Source of the DNA: Methanomassiliicoccales archaeon
GTDB lineage: Archaea; Thermoplasmatota; Thermoplasmata; Methanomassiliicoccales; UBA472
Direction: 5' to 3'
DNA: 64,000 nt
Assembly: GCA_013415865.1 (NCBI GenBank)
Contig: CP058896.1
Span: 1,531,957-1,595,956 of the forward strand
Shown here piece by piece: positions 56,101 to 64,000 of the stretch (within the stretch, counting starts at the first letter, position 1; every line of letters starts with the position of its first letter). The notes under the pieces were generated by a model. The model was not told the DNA's origin. It made no database searches and saw nothing but the letters and a program-made list of their open reading frames with translations. Position numbers and translations under genes: made by a program.

Positions 56101-57237
56101 TCACTGCCTCTCGTCGATGGGGACGAACGGTCGCTCGAACTCTCCTACGTAATCAGATGAAGGTCTTAACAGCACCGCATCCTCGTATTGTTCTATCACA
56201 TGGGCCACCCATCCCGAGATCCTGCTGGATGCGAAGAAGGGCGTGTAAAATTCCTTTGGTATCCCAATGGCATCCATCGCGACAGCGGCATAGAAGTCAA
56301 GGTTGGGGTAGATCTTCTTCCTGTCATAGACGATCTGCTCGATCTTCATACATTTGTTGTAAAGGTCCATCGTCCTTTCCCTGTGGCAAAGGTTCTCCAC
56401 CATACACCGCAGGTGCTTGGTCCTTGGGTCCTCGGTCTTATATACCCTATGGCCGAACCCCATGATCTTCCTGTTGTCGTCCAATAGCCCCTGTATGTAT
56501 TCCTCTACATCTTTTTGATATTCTATCTTCTCCAGCATCTCCATGACCTTTTCGCTGGCGCCGCCATGCAAAGGCCCTCTCAACGTGCCGATCGCGGAGG
56601 TGACGGCCGAATACATATCAGCGTTGGTGCTCGCGGTGACCCTGGCAGCGAACGTCGACGCATTGAATCCATGGTCGGCGTGTAACACCATCAGGCGATG
56701 CATGACATCCGCCTCGGCGGCCTCGGGGCAGCGTCCAGTGAACATGTAGAGGAAATTCTCAGCGAATGTGAGACCTTCCTTGGGGGTCGGAACGGTGCCG
56801 TCCTTTCGAATTCTATACAGTGTAGCTACTATCGTAGGCACCTGAGCAATGAGCCTTGTGGCCCGCTTAAGGTTCGCTTCGTCCGAAAGATCACATGGGT
56901 CAGGATCGAACTCTCCGAGCCGGGAGACCTCGGTTCGTAGTACATCCATGGGATGACCGTTCACCGGTGCCGACCTGATACCTTCGACCACTTCCTTGGG
57001 CAATCTCATCTCTCTGATGAGGTCCGAGCTGAACTTGTCAAGTTCCCTCCTGTTCGGAAGCTTTTTATGGATCAGAAGGTAGGCCACCTCGGAATAGACG
57101 ACCTTTCCCACCAGGTCATCTATGTTGTATCCGAGATAGTAAAGGAAGCCGGAAGGATGGACGAAACTTATCCTTGTTTCAGCCGCGGCAACATCTTTCA
57201 ATCCCCTCACGACAACCCTTTCTTTATTCTCGTTCAT
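56101..57237 (-). CDS. gltA: Citrate synthase
   Basis: 378 residues from ATG 57235-57237 (MNENKERVVVRGL). Condenses oxaloacetate with acetyl-CoA. Archaeal/Gram-positive type: RLMVLHADHGFNAST, GTLRGPLHGGASE (catalytic His), MGFGHRVYKTEDPR (catalytic His) and NLDFYAAVAMDAIG (catalytic Asp). The extension upstream of this ATG lacks conservation. It could serve glutamate synthesis through an incomplete citric acid cycle; that is inference. Confidence 0.94.
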   Translation of the reverse strand: MNENKERVVVRGLKDVAAAETRISFVHPSGFLYYLGYNIDDLVGKVVYSEVAYLLIHKKLPNRRELDKFSSDLIREMRLPKEVVEGIRSAPVNGHPMDVLRTEVSRLGEFDPDPCDLSDEANLKRATRLIAQVPTIVATLYRIRKDGTVPTPKEGLTFAENFLYMFTGRCPEAAEADVMHRLMVLHADHGFNASTFAARVTASTNADMYSAVTSAIGTLRGPLHGGASEKVMEMLEKIEYQKDVEEYIQGLLDDNRKIMGFGHRVYKTEDPRTKHLRCMVENLCHRERTMDLYNKCMKIEQIVYDRKKIYPNLDFYAAVAMDAIGIPKEFYTPFFASSRISGWVAHVIEQYEDAVLLRPSSDYVGEFERPFVPIDERQ

Positions 57238-57372
57238 ATCAATAGACCATCCTTCTCGACCAGCTGTTTGACCGAGGTCGATAAAACATGAGGGACCGCA
57301 TAATAAGATTTTCCCCAAAACCTATGACCGACTAAAGCTCCAACTTCTTTTGGGACGGAAGAACACATGCAC

Positions 57373-57387
57373 AAATTAAATAATTGG
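57373..57387 (+). promoter_or_regulatory. TATA box of the tRNA methylthiotransferase gene
   Basis: AAATTAAATAATTGG places a TATA element about 27 bases before the GTG at 57405, predicting a leaderless transcript and supporting that start over an in-frame TTG at 57384. Confidence 0.45.
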
Positions 57388-57404
57388 AACAGATAGGACA
57401 CCGC

Positions 57405-58670
57405 GTGCGGTTCTATGAAGAGACCTTTGGATGCACCATGAACCAAGGGGAAAGCAGACAATTAGTAAGGGCCCTCATCGAACTCGGGCATATGAGGGTC
57501 TTTACCCCTGAAGAGTCAGATCTTGTCCTGATCAATACGTGCGTTGTCATCAGGCCCACTGAGCTGAAGATCATGAAACGTCTCCGGGAGGTCAATCAGC
57601 TCGGTAAAAAAATGATCATCGCTGGATGTCTTCCAGCTGTCAGCAGAGCGTCCCTTCGAAAGGAATTCCCTGAGGCAATGATAATCGACCCGGGTCATTA
57701 TGGTAATTTTAAAAATGAGGTGATGGAGCGGTTTGGTAAGGGAGACACCTCATATAATAAGCTCATCCCCCAGATATCTGGGATACTTCCAATATCCCAA
57801 GGTTGTCTGGGCAATTGCACATATTGTCTTACAAAGGCGGCGCGTGGCGATCTTTCAAGCAGACCAATCGAGATATTGGTGGCGACCGCGTCAGAGCTAT
57901 TGAAGGAAGGTTCAAAAGAGATACTTGTCACAGCTCAGGACACCGGGTGTTATGGTTTCGATAAGGATGCAGACCTCCCAGAGCTATTGGGGAGATTGTC
58001 CTCGATCGATGGCGAGTTCTTCATAAGGGTCGGAATGATGAACCCTGATTCATTAGAACCCATACTTGAGAGAATGATAGAGGCGTACGCCTCGCAAAAG
58101 GTGTACAAGTTCCTACATCTCCCAGTGCAGAGCGGGAGCCCAAGCGTCCTTAAAAAGATGGGCCGTGGCTATTCCCCATCGGATTTCATGAGACAGGTCG
58201 AGAGGTTCAGGGACAGGTTCCCAACGATGACCATTGCCACGGACATCATCACAGGATTCCCCGGGGAGACGGATGAGGACCATGAGATGTCCATGGACAT
58301 CATCAAAAGGACAAGGCCAAACATAGTCAACGTGACCAGGTATTCAGCCAGGCCTGGGACTCCTGCAGCAAGGGCCAAGGAGCAGGTACCTCAAAGGATA
58401 TCCAAGGACCGTTCAAGAGACATGACCGAACTAAGGTTCGAAATTGCAAAAGAGCACTATTCACAGTTCATAGGAAGGACGATGCGCGTGCTGGTGACCG
58501 AGGTCGGGAAAAAGGACACGGTCATTGCTAGAAGTATCGAGTACATCCCAGTGGTGGTCCCAAAGAAGGACATAGGGATAGGACAAACGATTGAGGTGGA
58601 GATAACCTCTGCCGCGTCCACGCATTTATCCGGGAGACTCTTGAGGCCCTCCTTGCAGGGCGTTCGATAA
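57405..58670 (+). CDS. tRNA t6A37 methylthiotransferase (MtaB/CDKAL1-like)
   Basis: 421 residues from GTG. Converts t6A to ms2t6A at position 37 of tRNA. UPF0004 domain cysteines: FGCTMNQGES, INTCVV and AGCLPAVS; radical SAM motif CLGNCTYC (C-x3-C-x2-C); C-terminal TRAM domain (GRTMRVLVTEVGKKD and HLSGRLLRPS). The archaeal/eukaryotic subgroup is suggested by the overall pattern. It is next to tRNA-Gln and a KEOPS-like gene, so it lies in a tRNA-modification cluster. Confidence 0.9.
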   Translation: MRFYEETFGCTMNQGESRQLVRALIELGHMRVFTPEESDLVLINTCVVIRPTELKIMKRLREVNQLGKKMIIAGCLPAVSRASLRKEFPEAMIIDPGHYGNFKNEVMERFGKGDTSYNKLIPQISGILPISQGCLGNCTYCLTKAARGDLSSRPIEILVATASELLKEGSKEILVTAQDTGCYGFDKDADLPELLGRLSSIDGEFFIRVGMMNPDSLEPILERMIEAYASQKVYKFLHLPVQSGSPSVLKKMGRGYSPSDFMRQVERFRDRFPTMTIATDIITGFPGETDEDHEMSMDIIKRTRPNIVNVTRYSARPGTPAARAKEQVPQRISKDRSRDMTELRFEIAKEHYSQFIGRTMRVLVTEVGKKDTVIARSIEYIPVVVPKKDIGIGQTIEVEITSAASTHLSGRLLRPSLQGVR

Positions 58671-58709
58671 ATTCTTTTTTTATATTCGAAGGTTCATCAG
58701 CGGCAATAT

Positions 58710-58782
58710 AGCCCCGTAGTGTAGTGGTCAATCATGCTGGCCTTTGGAGCCGGCGACGCCAGTTCGAATCTGGCCGGGGCTA
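58710..58782 (+). tRNA. tRNA-Gln (TTG anticodon)
   Basis: Acceptor AGCCCCG pairs with CGGGGCT; discriminator A at 58782, no genomic CCA. Anticodon stem CTGGC/GCCGG encloses CTTTGGA, giving TTG (reads CAA). T-arm GCCAG-TTCGAAT-CTGGC is perfect. TTTATATTCG at 58678-58688 is a well-placed TATA box. Confidence 0.95.
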
Positions 58783-58805
58783 CTTCAGTTCATGAAGGTA
58801 TAGGG

Positions 58806-59030
58806 ATGACGGTCACCTGCACGATAGAGATCGACCTACGGGACGAGGCAGAGGCAAGAGCGGTCCTAAGGTCGATAGAGCTTGACAACGGTCCTTATGC
58901 CAGGGCCGAGGTCGACGGCCAGATCCTTAGGCTCGAGGCCGAGGCAAGATCGATGATGTCGATGTTGCATACCCTCGAAGACCTTCTTACATGTCTCAAG
59001 GTCGCGGAAGGCATGATCAAGCTGAAGTGA
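58806..59030 (+). CDS. Pcc1-family protein (KEOPS paralogue)
   Basis: 74 residues from ATG 58806. It has the Pcc1 pattern of a short beta meander (TCTIEIDLRDEAEARAVLRS) followed by a helix ending SMLHTLEDLLTCLKVAEG. It is clearly a different sequence from the Pcc1 at 23954-24196. A Pcc1 paralogue has been reported as an extra archaeal KEOPS subunit; this may be that protein. Overlaps convergent tgtA by 14 bases. Confidence 0.75.
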   Translation: MTVTCTIEIDLRDEAEARAVLRSIELDNGPYARAEVDGQILRLEAEARSMMSMLHTLEDLLTCLKVAEGMIKLK

Positions 59031-60984
59031 CCTCTTTCTTGACCCCTTCTCGGACCCTTATCGCCAATCCTTTTTTGAATCTCATCGCTTCATCAGAGGT
59101 CAGGATCAGCTTCCCTATCGCGACAAGGTCGTCCTCATCGTCAACAATGATGACCTCATCACCAGGTCTAAGCATGTCATCGCAACAGACGATGAAACCG
59201 CACATCACGTTCTTGCCATCCCTGTTGAACGGGACAGAATCCTTCACAACGACCGCCCTCAACCGGGGGGAAGGAAAAGCTTTCAGCAACCTCCTTGCGC
59301 CTGGAGGTCTCAATGTGAAGAACCCATCCTCTGCCCTCATGGATGCCACATGGTCTCCATCGACGATCACGTTCCTTATCTTGTCGGTGTTCTTGGATTT
59401 CACCAGCTCGACCTTTCCAGAGAACAGTGCATCCGCCGCCCCTTTTCCGAACTGGTAATCAGCGACGGCCCTTATCCTCAACATGTCTAGGTCGAATCCG
59501 ACCTTTGGCCTTGAAAGGGCGCCAAGCATTTCGCATGTGCTCTCACCATCGTACATACAGGAGAGGCCATAATGATGGGTATGCGCCAATCCTTCCATCT
59601 CCTCCCTGATCTTCTCGAACGTATCCCTGTCCCGTATCGCCGGGAAGAGCGATTGCGCTATGGGATAGATCTCGTCCAGTTCTATCGGCACTGGTCCGAA
59701 CTCGCTCATGACATAGAAGTGGGAGTCAGCTACCGCCAGGATGCCCTTCATGTTCTGAGCGTGATATCTGGAATAGGGTTTCTCCCCACCCTCGAATACG
59801 ACCATGACGTCCGTCTTCGGGGCCGTGTAACGCTGCTTTATGCGTTCTGATACCCTGCTCATCGCGGGCCGGTTCAAGGTTTCTGGACCGGTATAAAAAA
59901 TAGCACCATCTCTGCTCAGCGGCTCGAACTTTTCAAGGAACTCGGTGTGGGCCTTCAATCGTCTGAGCCCATCCAAGAGCGCGGGATGGGAGCGGCATCT
60001 CTGTTCGGCAAGTTCCCATATGTTGCCCTCAAGGACCGCTCGTCTGACACGGTCCATCTCCATCTTTGAAATGTAGAGGTTATGCCTGGCGATGAGCTCC
60101 CAACGGTCTGCGGGTTTCATCGCCTTGATCTGGTCTACGGTCCTCCCCACGCAGGCAGGGCAATCGCAATCCAGGACCTTCAGGTCGGACAGATGCATCG
60201 TCCTCTCCACCGTCATGTATCTATCGTCCCTGGCGAACTTTGCATACGACGCCGAATCGAACATGTCACACCCTAAGAGGACGGCCAAAGAGAACAGCAT
60301 CGGATGTCCGGCCCCGAAAAGATGCACAGGTCGGTTGGGAGGGAGCCCTTTTTTTGATGCAATGATCACATCGACAAGATCAGAATATCTATAGGACTCC
60401 ATGAGCGGAACGACGCCACCGATCGGATGTACGTCCACATCAATATCCCTAAGGGAGGTGGCGCACCTCTCTCTCAGGTCGGGGAAAATAGATCCCTGGA
60501 CGACGCCGGCGAGCATCATATCTCCCTTCATGTCCGCCGCTTCTTTTGTCCTTTCCAAGGTGACATCCACCGCCTTTGATGTCCTTTCCCAGTTCCATTC
60601 AGGCTCGGTGAAGATGTCAAGCACGGTCCCTATGTCGGTCCCTATGCTCTTCTGGAACTCGACCATCTCATCATTCCTTACCTTGACCTCCCCATACATG
60701 TGGCTTTGGAAGGTCCCCGAGTCGGTCATAATGACACCAGGGAAGTCCAACATCTCGTGCAGACCTTTTTCCAACGCTTCTTTTCGCATGGCCTCATCAT
60801 TTTTTATGATGTAGGAATTGGTGATGATTGCATCGAAGCCGAAAGTATCATGGAGCTCCCTCGGCCTGATGGTCTGAAATCTCGGGTTGACCACCGGCAG
60901 GAGCGCAGGGGTCTCGAGGACCCCGTGTGCCGTATCTAGCCTGCATATCCTGGCCAACCCGTCTCTTTTAATGAGCTCGAACAT
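59017..60984 (-). CDS. tgtA: Archaeal tRNA-guanine transglycosylase (ArcTGT)
   Basis: 655 residues from ATG 60982-60984. Exchanges guanine 15 for preQ0 in tRNA, the first tRNA-bound step to archaeosine. Catalytic domain: LLPVVNPRFQTIRP, MTDSGTFQSHMYGE (nucleophile region), GGVVPLMESYRY and zinc site CDCPACVG. The remaining ~300 residues hold the C1, C2 and PUA domains (PUA: RAVVVKDSVPFNRDGKNVM in part). A TATA box (61003-61014) gives a leaderless transcript, so the 49-residue upstream extension is rejected. Confidence 0.94.
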   Translation of the reverse strand: MFELIKRDGLARICRLDTAHGVLETPALLPVVNPRFQTIRPRELHDTFGFDAIITNSYIIKNDEAMRKEALEKGLHEMLDFPGVIMTDSGTFQSHMYGEVKVRNDEMVEFQKSIGTDIGTVLDIFTEPEWNWERTSKAVDVTLERTKEAADMKGDMMLAGVVQGSIFPDLRERCATSLRDIDVDVHPIGGVVPLMESYRYSDLVDVIIASKKGLPPNRPVHLFGAGHPMLFSLAVLLGCDMFDSASYAKFARDDRYMTVERTMHLSDLKVLDCDCPACVGRTVDQIKAMKPADRWELIARHNLYISKMEMDRVRRAVLEGNIWELAEQRCRSHPALLDGLRRLKAHTEFLEKFEPLSRDGAIFYTGPETLNRPAMSRVSERIKQRYTAPKTDVMVVFEGGEKPYSRYHAQNMKGILAVADSHFYVMSEFGPVPIELDEIYPIAQSLFPAIRDRDTFEKIREEMEGLAHTHHYGLSCMYDGESTCEMLGALSRPKVGFDLDMLRIRAVADYQFGKGAADALFSGKVELVKSKNTDKIRNVIVDGDHVASMRAEDGFFTLRPPGARRLLKAFPSPRLRAVVVKDSVPFNRDGKNVMCGFIVCCDDMLRPGDEVIIVDDEDDLVAIGKLILTSDEAMRFKKGLAIRVREGVKKEVTSA

Positions 60985-61002
60985 CGTTCGGGTATCGACT
61001 TT

Positions 61003-61014
61003 GGATATAAAACC
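61003..61014 (-). promoter_or_regulatory. TATA box of tgtA
   Basis: Minus strand GGTTTTATATCC, centred about 25 bases before the tgtA ATG, so the message probably starts at the start codon. Confidence 0.5.
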
Positions 61015-61094
61015 TATCGATGGAAAATGGCACGATGATGATTCAGGAACTATCTCGATAAGAATGAAATACCACTTTATCGACTCCTTCCTTG

Positions 61095-61322
61095 ATGCCT
61101 GAGCTGGAGACCCTTCTGCTAGAATGTCCAAGCTGTTCTATCTTGATAGATGTCAAGATTCAAGACTGTAAGGATGGAAGAGAATTCCAATGCCCCATCT
61201 GTGGGGAGATGGTCTGCTTTGAGATCCCGGAGGAGCAGTTGGAAAGGACCATAAACGAGGTCATAAGAAGGCAGCAGGCGGAGCTGAAAAGGGCATTCCG
61301 TCTGAGCTTCGGTGATGTGTGA
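61095..61322 (+). CDS. Small zinc-ribbon protein, unknown function
   Basis: 75 residues from ATG 61095 (TTG at 61092 also in frame). Two CxxC knuckles: LECPSCSIL and FQCPICGEM, then an amphipathic helix rich in Glu and Arg (EEQLERTINEVIRRQQAEL). It diverges from tgtA and precedes pth2 by 48 bases on the same strand. No family recognised; the layout (zinc ribbon plus helix) suits a nucleic-acid or translation accessory factor. Confidence 0.6.
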   Translation: MPELETLLLECPSCSILIDVKIQDCKDGREFQCPICGEMVCFEIPEEQLERTINEVIRRQQAELKRAFRLSFGDV

Positions 61323-61370
61323 GGGAATCATTTTTTACTTGTCAGGACATCTTCCACGCTGGCAGATCTG

Positions 61371-61724
61371 ATGGAGCACAAGATGGTCATCGTGGTCAGG
61401 AAGGATATCAAGCTCTCGCCAGGCAAGATGGCGGCGCAGGTCGCGCACGCAGCGGTGAACTGTGCCCTGAGCGCTAAGAAGAGACAGCCGGACCGGTTCG
61501 ATGCCTGGTATGAGGAAGGACAGAAAAAGGTGGTGGTGAAGGCAAGGGACCTTCAAGAGCTCTACGAGATCAAAGAGATGGCAGAGTCATCCGGCCTCAT
61601 CAGTTCGTTGATCACTGATGCAGGGCACACAGAGCTCCCTCCAGGCACCATAACGTGCCTCGGGGTCGGACCTGCACCAGAGAAGGATATAGATAAGGTC
61701 ACTGGACACCTGGGGCTGATGTAA
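61371..61724 (+). CDS. pth2: Peptidyl-tRNA hydrolase, archaeal type (Pth2)
   Basis: 117 residues. Frees tRNA from dropped peptidyl-tRNA. Conserved VVRKDIKLSPGKMAAQVAHAAV, KVVVKARDLQEL, ITDAGHTELPPGTITCLGVGP and DKVTGHLGLM. The ATG at 61383, with GGAG six bases upstream, may be the true start (MVIVVRKD). It is followed immediately by the DUF99 gene. Confidence 0.94.
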   Translation: MEHKMVIVVRKDIKLSPGKMAAQVAHAAVNCALSAKKRQPDRFDAWYEEGQKKVVVKARDLQELYEIKEMAESSGLISSLITDAGHTELPPGTITCLGVGPAPEKDIDKVTGHLGLM

Positions 61725-62297
61725 GTGAAGGACCAGGTGCGAGTCCTAGGGATAGATGATGCGCCCTTCAATTTCTATGACGACATCGTCCCGATAGTAG
61801 GGGCGGTCATACGATGCCCTTCGTATGTCGAAGGCATCATGACCGATGAGGTGGAGATCGATGGAACTGATGCGACCCGGACAGTGATAGAAATGGTCAA
61901 CGGCTCCCGATACAAGGAACAGGTCCGTCTCATAATGATCGATGGGATATCTTTAGGTGGGTTCAACGTCGTCGACATACAGGACATCTTCTCATCGACG
62001 GGCATCCCTGTTGCAACGATAACGAGGGATAAACCAGACCTGGCAGAGATGAAGGCGGCGCTTAGGAAGCACTTCGATGACTGGGAGCAAAGGCTGGAGA
62101 TCTTATCCAGGGCGAAATTGGTCGAGGTGTCGACCGAGCACAGACCGATACATGTGGATTATGAGGGGATAGAGTTCGATGAACTGGTCCGGGTTATCAG
62201 GGGCTGTACGGTCCTGGGAGCCCTGCCTGAGCCTTTGCGGATCTCCCATCTGATCGCGACCGCGATGGTCAGGGGCGAATCAAAAGGGGATGCTTAA
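61725..62297 (+). CDS. DUF99 family protein
   Basis: 190 residues from GTG directly after the pth2 TAA. Visible family segments: VRVLGIDDAPFNFYD, IVGAVIRCPSYVEGIMTDEV (in part), DGISLGGFNVVDI and GIPVATITRDKPD. DUF99 is distantly related to endonuclease V, but its activity is unproven. The stop overlaps the convergent membrane gene by one TTAA. Confidence 0.86.
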   Translation: MKDQVRVLGIDDAPFNFYDDIVPIVGAVIRCPSYVEGIMTDEVEIDGTDATRTVIEMVNGSRYKEQVRLIMIDGISLGGFNVVDIQDIFSSTGIPVATITRDKPDLAEMKAALRKHFDDWEQRLEILSRAKLVEVSTEHRPIHVDYEGIEFDELVRVIRGCTVLGALPEPLRISHLIATAMVRGESKGDA

Positions 62298-62980
62298 TCG
62301 AAAGAGAGCTGATCTCTGAGGTTTGCGGTCAAGGCGAGGTCTCCATCTTTGTCGACCTTGACGAACAATTCTGCATCCGAGACCCCCATTTGCCTGACAT
62401 GTATCGATATCCTTTGCTCAGGGAGATAGAGGAGCTTCTTGCCATTGACGTCCTTTTCTATGACAGGATGCCCTTTGCCGCTCAATATCTCCACGACCTT
62501 ACTTCTGGCAGAATCTGCATTCATCCTCACCGATCTCCTATGCGTCCGGTCGAAGGACTCCTTCATCCTATCATTATACGCAAGGACAACGATGAGCAAT
62601 ATGACCAACGTCGCGAATACCGCAAAGGTCAATGGTTTTTCGGGGTCCAGACCTTCATAGATCGACAGCATGGAGACCGCAAAGACGCTCACCTCGGTGA
62701 TGTAAATTATCCCTAGCATGCTGGTTATTATCGCTCTCGAAACGACGTCCCTGCTCCAACATTTATAGCCGAGCTCATGGATCTTTTTTGCAGGAAAGAG
62801 CATAGATGCTGCGGCCAAGATACCAACGAACAGGAATACCGGGAACAGAGGTTCAAAGAGCACATATGAGAACATCATCAAAGAAAGCATGGATGGAACT
62901 ATCACGCCCAGTCCATACTCGATCTGCATCCCTGCCCGCTCAATTAATAACTCCTCTTCGGAGCCATGGCTCGAACTCAT
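62294..62980 (-). CDS. Membrane protein with C-terminal soluble domain, unknown
   Basis: 228 residues from ATG 62978-62980 (a start at 63025 is also in frame; a TATA-like element near 63013 fits the shorter one). Four hydrophobic helices in the first 130 residues, then a basic soluble domain (SFDRTHRRSVRMNADSARSKVVEIL in parts) containing GHPVIEKDVNGKKLLYLP. The soluble part looks like a small alpha/beta domain. Family not recognised. Confidence 0.55.
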   Translation of the reverse strand: MSSSHGSEEELLIERAGMQIEYGLGVIVPSMLSLMMFSYVLFEPLFPVFLFVGILAAASMLFPAKKIHELGYKCWSRDVVSRAIITSMLGIIYITEVSVFAVSMLSIYEGLDPEKPLTFAVFATLVILLIVVLAYNDRMKESFDRTHRRSVRMNADSARSKVVEILSGKGHPVIEKDVNGKKLLYLPEQRISIHVRQMGVSDAELFVKVDKDGDLALTANLRDQLSFD

Positions 62981-63071
62981 CCCATCCCGATTCAATAACG
63001 CAACACTTACTGATAAACATTTCAATAATGATATCGCTCAAGATCCGAAATCCGAAGTGCGCGCCGGACCT

Positions 63072-63818
63072 TCAACGTCCGCATACGATACAATCAGGGG
63101 CCCTCTCCACATCTACGACCTCGAAGTGCATGCTAAGAAGGTCCCCTATAAGCAATCTCCCGACCAAAGCACCATCGGCATCGACGATCAGCTTGATCGC
63201 CTCTGCGGCCTGTATACACCCGAAGACCCCTGCAGTCGCTCCGATTATGGGGGTCGGTCGGTCTACCTCAGGAACCCTCTTAACTAGGCATGAGATGCAA
63301 GGCGTTGCGCCGGCAAGGACCACCGTCGCCTGCCCCCTCCAGCCTTCCACGGCTGCATGCACGAGCGGTATGCGATGATACAAACAGGCTCGATTGACAA
63401 TGAACCTTGTGCTGTAATTGTCAAGACAATCAACGACAACGTCTGAACCTATGAGAAGCTCATGGACATTTTCGTCTGTTATCTCCGCATTATGCACGAT
63501 CACATTGGTAGAGCTCGACATTTTCCTGAGCTTTCTTGCAGCACTTTCGACCTTTGGGGAAGAAGCGTCACAATCCTCCTCCCAATGCAAGACCTGCCTG
63601 TTAAGGTTTGATATCTCCACAGGGTCCTTATCGATCAGCCTTATCTCACCCACTCCCGCGGCCACAAGGTATTGGGCTGCAGGAGAACCCAGTCCACCTA
63701 TTCCACATATGCTTACGACCGACGCCCCTAGCTTTCTTTGACCTTTCTCCCCGATCTGTGGGAGGATCAACTGTCTGGCAAACCTCATTTGGGCGTTCTC
63801 TTCGAGTTTTTCTTTCAT
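63072..63818 (-). CDS. E1-like adenylyltransferase (MoeB/ThiF/HesA family)
   Basis: 248 residues from ATG 63816-63818 (MKEKLEENAQMRFARQLI). It activates the C-terminal Gly-Gly of ubiquitin-like sulfur carriers. ATP site GIGGLGSPAAQYLVAAGVG, acidic RLIDKDPVEISNLNRQVL (Mg/Arg finger), VVDCLDNYSTRFIVN and the zinc site CxxC pairs (TPCISC, PDCIVC). Archaeal versions may serve molybdopterin, thiamine/tRNA thiolation or SAMP conjugation. No carrier gene is seen. Confidence 0.9.
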   Translation of the reverse strand: MKEKLEENAQMRFARQLILPQIGEKGQRKLGASVVSICGIGGLGSPAAQYLVAAGVGEIRLIDKDPVEISNLNRQVLHWEEDCDASSPKVESAARKLRKMSSSTNVIVHNAEITDENVHELLIGSDVVVDCLDNYSTRFIVNRACLYHRIPLVHAAVEGWRGQATVVLAGATPCISCLVKRVPEVDRPTPIIGATAGVFGCIQAAEAIKLIVDADGALVGRLLIGDLLSMHFEVVDVERAPDCIVCGR

Positions 63819-64000
63819 CCGATCGGGACGATATCGTGCATGCATTGAATAAAATATATGTACGATATCACAGACCACGCGATAACCCTCTAATCGACAA
63901 TATCTTGAGGGCATCGATCTGCCCCTAAGGCGAGGGGCATGACCGAGGCACTGTGTTCACATATCTGGCCACGACCTACGGAGCATGTGTCCGTAAAGGG
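63819..64000. other. Promoter of the E1-like gene and window edge
   Basis: ACATATATTTTATTC on the minus strand (about 63846-63861) is a TATA candidate for the E1-like gene. Beyond it, a plus frame from ATG 63939 and a minus frame ending in TAG at 63890-63892 both stay open to base 64000; neither has enough sequence to call. The minus frame reads ...ALGADRCPQDIVD and could be the tail of a gene. Confidence 0.3.

Overview
The window is archaeal chromosome. It carries archaeal-type ribosomal proteins, exosome, proteasome, KEOPS and prefoldin genes, archaeosine enzymes, GGTGA-type ribosome binding sites matching the 16S tail, and AT-rich TATA boxes about 25 bases ahead of several starts. An hdrA-mvhDGA cluster, a 16S gene with no 23S beside it, and near-absence of TAG stops (1 of 74 complete genes) together suggest Thermoplasmatota, most likely a Methanomassiliicoccales-type methanogen. 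That placement is inference; a 16S search would settle it.

Layout. 1-12067, minus strand: the S10/spc superoperon from L3 to L15 (cut by the window edge), with aIF1 and RNase P Rpp29 embedded, behind a leader that may fold over the L3 ribosome binding site. 12143-23541: a DUF5611-like gene, the archaeosine radical-SAM gene, a CoA-disulfide-reductase-like flavoprotein, an aldehyde dehydrogenase, two geranylgeranyl-reductase-family flavoproteins with a membrane protein, glutamine synthetase, TyrRS and a DHH phosphoesterase. 23587-30724, minus strand: prefoldin beta, Pcc1, RpoP (no normal start codon), L37Ae, exosome, SBDS and proteasome alpha, then RNase P Pop5, FtsZ and a zinc-ribbon protein.

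31164-37213, plus strand: a tandem-module HdrA with the MvhDGA hydrogenase, behind a leader with strong predicted hairpins. 37259-45817: three metallophosphoesterases, Nnr (the only TAG stop, in frame with the next gene), DUF211, SRP19, S8e, a presenilin-type protease, an HExxH protein, aIF2-beta with a TRAM domain, and CTP synthase. 45935-47767: a lone 16S rRNA with its processing stem and promoter. 48049-55581: tRNA-Ser, a small membrane protein and a type I restriction operon ending in a NucS-like/DUF5655 gene. 56101-63818: citrate synthase and a translation/tRNA-modification group (methylthiotransferase, tRNA-Gln, Pcc1 paralogue, ArcTGT, Pth2), then DUF99, a membrane protein and an E1-like enzyme.

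Most of the window is core information processing. The restriction operon is the clearest accessory segment, and the Hdr/Mvh cluster is the clearest link to energy metabolism.
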